Made by a program: the position numbers and the translations under genes | Notes under the pieces: generated by a model | The model's input: only the letters and a program-made list of their open reading frames with translations | The model's database searches: none | What the model was told of the DNA's origin: nothing | Assembly: GCF_017549005.1 (NCBI RefSeq) | Contig: NZ_JAFYYT010000006.1 | Coordinates: forward strand, 1-57,770 | Reading direction: 5' to 3' | Source: Ruminococcus sp. | GTDB lineage: Bacteria > Bacillota > Clostridia > Oscillospirales > Ruminococcaceae | Length of the DNA stretch: 57,770 bases | Shown here: positions 52,429 to 57,770 of the stretch, in pieces | Numbering within the stretch: position 1 is the stretch's first letter | Layout of the letters: each line of letters opens with the position of its first letter

Positions 52429-53565
52429 ATGAAGCTTATACATTTATCCGATCTTCACCTCGGAAAGAGGCTGAACGAGTTTTCACTTACCGTGGATCAG
52501 GAGTATATCCTGAACGAAATATGCAGCGTAATAGCCAGAGAAAAGCCTGATATGGTCATTATAGCAGGGGACATATACGACAAGCCCGTACCGTCTGCGG
52601 AGGCAGTGCGGCTTTTTGACGATTTCCTCACAAGGGTCTCGTCCCTGACGGAGCATATCTTTGCCATAAGCGGAAATCACGATTCCGCGGAGCGTATCGC
52701 TTTCGGCAGCCATATAATGGCAAAGAGCGGCATACATATGTCTCCCGTATACAGCGGAAGCACCGTTCCCACCGTCCTTGCCGACGATTACGGTGAGCTC
52801 TGCGTGTATATGCTCCCATTCATAAAACCTCTGTCAGTGCGCAGATTTTTCCCCGAAGCCAATATCGAAAGCTATACCGACGCGGTAAATGCTGCTGTCG
52901 ACGCAATGGACATAGATTTTACAAAGCGCAATATAATTATCACTCACCAGTTCGTAACGGGAGCTCAGAAAAGCGACTCCGAGGAGATATCGGTGGGCGG
53001 TTCGGACAATGTGGACAGCTCCGCCTTTGACGGCTTTGACTACGTAGCCCTCGGACATATCCACGGACCTCAGAACGTAGGCAGCGAGCGTATCCGTTAC
53101 TGCGGAACTCCGCTGAAATACTCGTTCTCGGAGGAAAAGCAGACCAAGTCAGTAACAGTTGCGGAACTGCGTGAAAAGGGCAGCCTTGAAATAAGGACGG
53201 TACCGCTCACGCCCATGCGTGATATGCGCGAGATACGCGGCACATTTGAGGAGATAAGCTCCGCGGAGTTCAGCAGGAGCGGCAATACAGAGGACTATAT
53301 CCGTGCTGTCCTCACCGACGAGGAGGAAGTTCCCGAGGCTATGGGAAAACTCAGGGCAGTTTACCCGAATATAATGATGATAGAGTACGATAACCGCCGC
53401 ACAAGGAGCTCTCATGACAGCATGGGTACGGCGGAGGCTGAAAAAAGGCAGCCCATAGAGCTTTTTGAGGAGTTTTACAGATTCAGCAACGGTGGCGAAA
53501 TGTCAGAGCAGCAGCGGCAGCTGGCACAGTCACTCATCGAGAGGATATGGAGGGGAGAGGCATGA
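52429..53565 (+). CDS. sbcD: Nuclease SbcCD subunit D
   Basis: The 378-residue product is an Mre11-type phosphoesterase. The metal motifs appear in order: HLSDLHLGK, IIAGDIYDKP, ISGNHDSAER, IITHQFV and ALGHIHGPQ. With SbcC it cuts hairpin and cruciform DNA and processes double-strand breaks. AAGGGGAG precedes the ATG at 52429. Its stop overlaps the sbcC start by 4 bp, so the two subunits are made together. The enzyme's taste for palindromes is of note given the many palindromic repeats in this window. Confidence 0.96.
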   Translation: MKLIHLSDLHLGKRLNEFSLTVDQEYILNEICSVIAREKPDMVIIAGDIYDKPVPSAEAVRLFDDFLTRVSSLTEHIFAISGNHDSAERIAFGSHIMAKSGIHMSPVYSGSTVPTVLADDYGELCVYMLPFIKPLSVRRFFPEANIESYTDAVNAAVDAMDIDFTKRNIIITHQFVTGAQKSDSEEISVGGSDNVDSSAFDGFDYVALGHIHGPQNVGSERIRYCGTPLKYSFSEEKQTKSVTVAELREKGSLEIRTVPLTPMRDMREIRGTFEEISSAEFSRSGNTEDYIRAVLTDEEEVPEAMGKLRAVYPNIMMIEYDNRRTRSSHDSMGTAEAEKRQPIELFEEFYRFSNGGEMSEQQRQLAQSLIERIWRGEA

Positions 53566-56500
53566 GACCAATAAGGCTTGAAATATCGGGCTTCGGACCA
53601 TATTCGGGGCTTACCGCACTTGATCTCGGAGCTCTCGGCGACAGGGGACTTTACCTGATAACCGGAGACACGGGCGCAGGCAAGACCACTATCTTCGACG
53701 CCATAACCTATGCTCTCTACGGTACTGCCAGCGGCGAGAACCGCGACGATGACAGTATGCTCAGGTCGAAATACGCGGCTATAGACACTCCCACATATGT
53801 TGAGCTGGAATTCGATTACGCAGGCAAGCGCTACAAGATAAACCGTAATCCCTCATATACTCGTCAGGCGAAGCGCGGCGGCGGAGTTGCACAGCAGCCT
53901 GCAAACGCGGTATTCACCTATCCCGACGGCAGGACGGTCTCGGGAAAAAGGGACGTTGATGCGGCAGTTGCGGAGGTCATCGGACTTTCCGAGAAGCAGT
54001 TCAAGCAGATAGTCATGATAGCACAGGGCGACTTTATGAAGCTCATAACGGAGGACACTTCACAGCGCCGCGAGATACTCCGCCACATATTTAAGACGAG
54101 GAACTATCAGACCCTGCAGGAGTCTCTCAGGCAGGAGAGCGTGGCGCTGAAAAGCGAGTGCGACAAGCGCCGCGAGGGGCTGAGGCAGTACGTCGGCGGC
54201 ATATCCTGCGGTGAGGACGATGAGTACTTTTCAGAGGTGGAGAAGCTGAAAGCCGAACTTCCCCCCGTTGAGTTCATAAAGGAGACCGTCACGAAGCTCA
54301 TCACCCGTGACAAGGCTCAGACGGAGATATTCACCCGTGAGAGCGAGGAAACAGACGTAAAGCTTGGAGAAGTCAACGGACGTATCTCCAGGGCGGAGGA
54401 AAAGAACAAAATGCTCGGTGAGCAGGAGAGGACTGCCCGTCAGCTGGACGATACAGTCAGGCGCGGCAGGCTTCTTTCGGAGCGGCTCGGAAAGGAAAAA
54501 GTCCGTCAGCCCGAGCTTGAAAAGCTAAGGGGCGATATTGCGGCTCTTGAAGCTGAAATGCCGCAGTACGCAAAGGCTTCCGAGCAGGAAAGCCAGATAT
54601 CGGCAGTGCGGAAAGAGCTTTTATCGCTGGACGAGCTTCTTGAAAACAGGATAAAAGACAAGGAAAAATGCGAAAAAAGGCGTGCGGAGCTGAAAAAGGA
54701 GTACGCAGCCCTTGAAATAACAGGTGAAAGCGCCGCAAAGCTCGCAGCCGAGCGCGAGGAGCTCGTCCGCAGAGCTTCCGAGCTGTACAATCTTGCCAAG
54801 GTCATAGGCGACTATGAGAGCGGGAGCCGCTCGTTAAGGGAAAAGACTGCCGAATACAAGGAATATCAGGCTGAACACGACAGCCTTGTGAAAAAATGCG
54901 AAGCTCTCACAGGGGAGGTCTACGCGCTGAAAAAGAGGCGGGCAGGGATAGAGGGCGCCGACGCCGAGAAGGAAAAGCTCCTGCACAGTCAGGAGAGCAC
55001 GGGAAAGCGCCATGCAGAGCTGAAAAAGCTTTCGGCAGACATAAGCGAGTGGGAAAAGCGCCGCAGCGAGCAGGAAGAAGCCGCAGAGCTATACCGCGAA
55101 GCCGCCGAGAGAGTAGCTCGCCTTTCAGAGAACTATGAACGCGGCTACAGGGCTTTCCTTGACGACAGGGCAGGCGTACTTGCGGACTCCCTGAAAGACG
55201 GGGAACCATGCCCCGTGTGCGGCTCGACACAGCACCCATCTCCTGCGAAAAAACAGGTGGGCGCTCCAACGGAAAAAGAGCTTGAAGCAATGAAATCGGA
55301 GCTTGAAAAGGCGCGCCGTGCTGCCGAAAAGAACAGTACAGAAGCCTCTTCCATGAAAGCAAAGGCGGACGAGCTTGAAAAGTCTCTGACTGCAAGGCTT
55401 GAGGAACTCCTTGGATGCGGTATGGACCAGGGGGCGGAGCTTTGCGGAAAAGCCCTTGAAAGCTGTACTGCGGAGCTGAACGTGCTTTCAAAGAAGCTGA
55501 CCGAAGCCGAAAAGCTCATAGCTGAAAAGAGCAGGCTCGACAGGAATATAGAGTCCCTCGAAAAGCAGGAAGTCGGCACGATGACTGCTGTTTCCGACTC
55601 CGACAAGGCTCTTGCGGAGCTCCGCAGCAAATGCGACACCGCTGAGGGAATGCTGAAGCAGCTCCGCGCTGACGCGGAAAAGGGCATCGGTGAAACTCTT
55701 GGCGGCTGCCCGATGGAGAACGCCCGTGAAAGGATAGTTTCCGAGCGTGTTGCCCTCAAAGCGCGAATGGCAGGCATAGAGGCGCAGCTTGCGGCTGAAA
55801 AGGAGAGAACCGCCCGAAAGGAGGAGCTCGAAAAGCTCATACCCGAGGCGGAGGAAGAGATAAACGGACACAACGGGGCTCTCACGGATATTACCGTGAA
55901 GAAAGCGGCTTCCGAGAGCAGACTTTCGGAAATGACTGACAGACTTATGGAACTCCGCAGCGGACTGAGGTTCGAGAACGGCGAAAACGCAGGGATTTAC
56001 ATTTTATCGCTGCAAAAACGCTGTGCCGAGATAAAAAAAGCCTATGAAGCAGCCGAAACAGCTGTGAATGAGAGCGAAAAGGAACGTTCCGCGCTGTCGG
56101 GAAAGCTTGACCAGCTCAGTTTGCAGCTCGACGACCTCAACGACATAGACGGTGAAAAGGAGCTTGCGGAAAGAGCGCGGCTTACCGCTGAAAAAACGCA
56201 GCTCACGGCGAAGCTGAGACAGCTTCATACAAGGATAACTGTAAACAGCACAGCTCTTGAGAATATAGTGAACGGCTCCTCGGAACTGTCAGAGCTTGAA
56301 TCACGCTATTCGTGGGTGAAAAATCTGTCTGATACCGCAAACGGAAAGCTTTCCGAGCAGAGCAAGTTCATGCTGGAGACCTACATACAGACCGCCTATT
56401 TCGACAGGATAATACAGCGTGCAAATCAGCGTCTGAGGGTGATGTCCGACGGGCAGTACACTCTCACAAGGCGGACGGAGTACGACGACAAGCGGACGCA

Positions 56501-56855
56501 GGTGGGACTCGACCTGGACGTTATTGACCACTACAACGGCTCAGTGAGAAGCGTAAAGACCCTTTCGGGCGGCGAGTCATTCAAGGCTTCGCTGTCTCTT
56601 GCGCTGGGGCTTTCGGACGAGATACAGTGTTCGGCAGGCGGAATACAGCTCGATACCATGTTTGTGGACGAGGGCTTCGGCTCGCTGGACGAGAACTCCA
56701 TCGAACAGGCAATGCGCGCCCTTGCAGGGCTTTCCGACGGCAACCGTCTTGTGGGAATAATTTCTCATGTCCAGTCGCTGAAACAGCGCATTGACAAGCA
56801 GATAGTGGTGACCAAGGAAAAGGACGGCGGCAGCCGCGCGGAGATAATCGTGTAA
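53562..56855 (+). CDS. sbcC: Nuclease SbcCD subunit C
   Basis: The 1097-residue product is a Rad50-type ATPase. Walker A is GDTGAGKTTIFDA near residue 37, the zinc hook is CPVCGSTQHPSP (Cys550, Cys553) halfway along, the ABC signature is TLSGGESFKASLSLALGL and Walker B is LDTMFVDEGFGSLDE near the end. Two long coiled coils flank the hook. Start at 53562 (MRPIRLEISGFGPYSG) overlaps the sbcD stop, with GGGGAGAGG before it. It is followed by a long inverted-repeat element. Confidence 0.96.
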   Translation: MRPIRLEISGFGPYSGLTALDLGALGDRGLYLITGDTGAGKTTIFDAITYALYGTASGENRDDDSMLRSKYAAIDTPTYVELEFDYAGKRYKINRNPSYTRQAKRGGGVAQQPANAVFTYPDGRTVSGKRDVDAAVAEVIGLSEKQFKQIVMIAQGDFMKLITEDTSQRREILRHIFKTRNYQTLQESLRQESVALKSECDKRREGLRQYVGGISCGEDDEYFSEVEKLKAELPPVEFIKETVTKLITRDKAQTEIFTRESEETDVKLGEVNGRISRAEEKNKMLGEQERTARQLDDTVRRGRLLSERLGKEKVRQPELEKLRGDIAALEAEMPQYAKASEQESQISAVRKELLSLDELLENRIKDKEKCEKRRAELKKEYAALEITGESAAKLAAEREELVRRASELYNLAKVIGDYESGSRSLREKTAEYKEYQAEHDSLVKKCEALTGEVYALKKRRAGIEGADAEKEKLLHSQESTGKRHAELKKLSADISEWEKRRSEQEEAAELYREAAERVARLSENYERGYRAFLDDRAGVLADSLKDGEPCPVCGSTQHPSPAKKQVGAPTEKELEAMKSELEKARRAAEKNSTEASSMKAKADELEKSLTARLEELLGCGMDQGAELCGKALESCTAELNVLSKKLTEAEKLIAEKSRLDRNIESLEKQEVGTMTAVSDSDKALAELRSKCDTAEGMLKQLRADAEKGIGETLGGCPMENARERIVSERVALKARMAGIEAQLAAEKERTARKEELEKLIPEAEEEINGHNGALTDITVKKAASESRLSEMTDRLMELRSGLRFENGENAGIYILSLQKRCAEIKKAYEAAETAVNESEKERSALSGKLDQLSLQLDDLNDIDGEKELAERARLTAEKTQLTAKLRQLHTRITVNSTALENIVNGSSELSELESRYSWVKNLSDTANGKLSEQSKFMLETYIQTAYFDRIIQRANQRLRVMSDGQYTLTRRTEYDDKRTQVGLDLDVIDHYNGSVRSVKTLSGGESFKASLSLALGLSDEIQCSAGGIQLDTMFVDEGFGSLDENSIEQAMRALAGLSDGNRLVGIISHVQSLKQRIDKQIVVTKEKDGGSRAEIIV

Positions 56856-56996
56856 AAAGCCTCTGCTTATGTGCGATATGTATACGGGAGGTTTATGTAT
56901 ATTTATCGGGGGGAACCCTTTTTCAAAAGAATTTCCCTCAATAAATACTCATAGACTTCCCTATACGTATTGCATATAAAGCAGAGGCTTTGTGCA
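56852..56996. repeat. Long imperfect inverted repeat after sbcC
   Basis: AAAGCCTCTGCTT at 56855 pairs with AAGCAGAGGCTTT ending near 56991, and pairing continues imperfectly inward (ATGTGCGATATGTATACGGG against CCCTATACGTATTGCATAT) for about 45 bp per arm. The middle holds GGGGGGAACCC and TTTTTCAAAAG. The whole unit is about 140 bp and could end the sbcDC transcript or be a mobile palindromic element. No coding sequence was found from here to 57203. Confidence 0.75.
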
Positions 56997-57106
56997 CAAT
57001 GTCCAATGAGGATACAAAAAATGGGTGTTAAATCCCTGTTTTTAGGGCATGGGGAAGACATATTCTGTTATTTTTTACAAAAATTCAGTGACAGCGGCTG
57101 TGTTTG

Positions 57107-57135
57107 TTGATTTTTTATCGACGAAATGATATAAT
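57107..57135 (+). promoter_or_regulatory. Promoter of the Zn-ribbon/repeat protein gene
   Basis: TTGATT (57107-57112) and a perfect TATAAT (57130-57135) are spaced by 17 bp, about 70 bp before the start codon at 57204. Confidence 0.7.
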
Positions 57136-57203
57136 TATATTGTTGAATTCATTTTTTGGTAAAAATTTGAAATGCAGAAAATGATACATGGAGTGATAAC
57201 AGA

Positions 57204-57770
57204 ATGAAAATGACAAGATGTCCCGAAAAGCATCTTTACGATGCTGATAAATACGAGACCTGTCCCTACTGCTCAGGCGAGATCAGAGCAGCAGAGAGTG
57301 GTAAAGCTCCCAAGAAAGCAAAGATCGTAAAGGTGAGAGCAGTAAGAGCTCATCATAATTCAGATATTGAGGAAAAGCCTGCTGAGACCAAGCCTGAGGT
57401 GAAGTCTGAGCAGAAGCCCGAGCCGTCCAAAAAAGAGGAGAAGCCTGAGGCGAAAATGCCTGAACTCCCGAAAAAGGAGGAAAAGGCGGAGGAAGAGAAG
57501 CCCGAAGCTCTCAAAAAGGACGCAAAGGCGGAAGTAAAAATGCCTGAACTCCCGAAAAAGGAGGAAAAGGCAGAGGAAAAGAAGCCCGAACCTCCTAAAA
57601 AAGAGACAAAGGCGGAAGAAAAGAAGCCCGAAACTCCTAAAAAAGAAGCAAAGGCGGAAGAAAAGAAGCCCGAACCTCCTAAAAAAGAAGCAAAGGCGGA
57701 AGAAAAGAAGCCCGAACCTCCTAAAAAAGAGGCAAAGGCAGAGGAAAAGAAGCCTGAAGCTCCCAAAAAA
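57204..57770 (+). CDS. Zn-ribbon protein with Lys/Glu/Pro repeats (C-terminal part beyond window)
   Basis: The frame is open from 57204 to the window edge (189 residues). The N terminus has RCPEKHLYDADKYETCPYC (Cys6, His10, Cys20, Cys23), a short zinc-ribbon-like motif seen at the start of Firmicutes proteins that carry FHA, kinase or other signalling domains. From about residue 55 the sequence is a charged repeat with a unit of about 14 residues, such as KKEAKAEEKKPEPP; the DNA repeats with a period of 42 bp. The functional domain probably lies past the edge. GGAG lies 11 nt before the ATG. Confidence 0.75.
   Translation, partial: MKMTRCPEKHLYDADKYETCPYCSGEIRAAESGKAPKKAKIVKVRAVRAHHNSDIEEKPAETKPEVKSEQKPEPSKKEEKPEAKMPELPKKEEKAEEEKPEALKKDAKAEVKMPELPKKEEKAEEKKPEPPKKETKAEEKKPETPKKEAKAEEKKPEPPKKEAKAEEKKPEPPKKEAKAEEKKPEAPKK
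57480..57770 (+). repeat. Coding tandem repeat, 42-bp unit
   Basis: Units such as AAAGAAGCAAAGGCGGAAG followed by AAAAGAAGCCCGAACCTCC recur about six times with few changes up to the window edge. They encode the Lys/Glu/Pro-rich linker. Near-identical copies mean the length may change by recombination or slippage. Confidence 0.85.

Noticed and set aside
57353-57766. Reverse-strand frame with Phe/Ser/Gly repeats at the right edge
   Set aside because: It is the mirror of the Lys/Glu/Pro coding repeat. The forward frame has a promoter, ribosome-binding site and Cys motif.

Overview
The window looks like chromosomal DNA from a fibre-degrading ruminal or gut Ruminococcus, close to R. flavefaciens in character. 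Three secreted enzymes carry C-terminal or internal dockerin modules joined by long Thr or Asn linkers: a GH53 galactanase, a GH124-like protein, and a five-module GH11-GH10-dockerin-CBM22-CE4 xylan enzyme. This is the signature of a cellulosome producer. Housekeeping genes are of Firmicutes type: rpsF-ssb-rpsR, secA, hslO, hflX next to a methionine gamma-lyase-like gene, queA/tgt, a lysine-riboswitch asd-dapA-dapB operon, ireB and sbcDC. Promoters follow the TTGACA-17-TATAAT pattern closely. No rRNA, tRNA, CRISPR array, prophage or intact transposon was recognised.

Layout. 1-4.9 kb: the start of a GH3 lipoprotein (cut by the window edge), a DUF4003 protein, a CwlD-like amidase and three unrecognised genes. 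5-11 kb: ispF, a cation/proton antiporter, the rpsF-ssb-rpsR operon, a DUF378 protein, a NERD protein and the GH53 galactanase. 11-17.5 kb: a leftward run from secA through a lipoprotein, a methyltransferase and hslO to a HAD phosphatase. 17.6-25.4 kb: a small membrane protein, a structured tandem repeat ahead of a phosphopantetheinyl transferase, ireB, a YhfC-type protease, a GH25 lysozyme, a TSCPD protein, an ECF sigma/anti-sigma pair, the GH124-like enzyme and a MIF-type tautomerase. 25.6-33.6 kb: a leftward run queA, PAS protein, tgt, large membrane protein, GIY-YIG protein, hflX and methionine gamma-lyase-like gene. 33.8-38.2 kb: lysine riboswitch and asd-dapA-dapB, then a GNAT acetyltransferase and a thioesterase. 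38.3-47.9 kb: a possible xylan-sensing island. 48-57.8 kb: flotillin, a tiny Cys-containing peptide gene, rtcB, a GNAT, a 55-residue basic protein, sbcDC and a truncated Zn-ribbon/Lys-Glu-Pro repeat protein.

Most interesting parts. In the 38-48 kb island the five-module xylan enzyme is flanked by a diguanylate cyclase with a LacI-like sugar-sensor domain (divergent), an ECF sigma factor, a 666-residue anti-sigma-like protein with four related extracellular repeats, and an AraC regulator whose ribosome-binding site is a G8 tract next to a hairpin. The arrangement suggests polysaccharide sensing, but this is inference. The 30-residue peptide at 50131-50223 has its own promoter and terminator and ends in three cysteines; I do not recognise it. 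Intergenic regions hold several families of imperfect palindromes, one present three times in both orientations, and a paired operator-like site at 18009-18043.

Limits: all calls come from reading translations and motifs by eye. No database search, structure prediction or alignment was run. Several start codons were moved inward to fit ribosome-binding sites.
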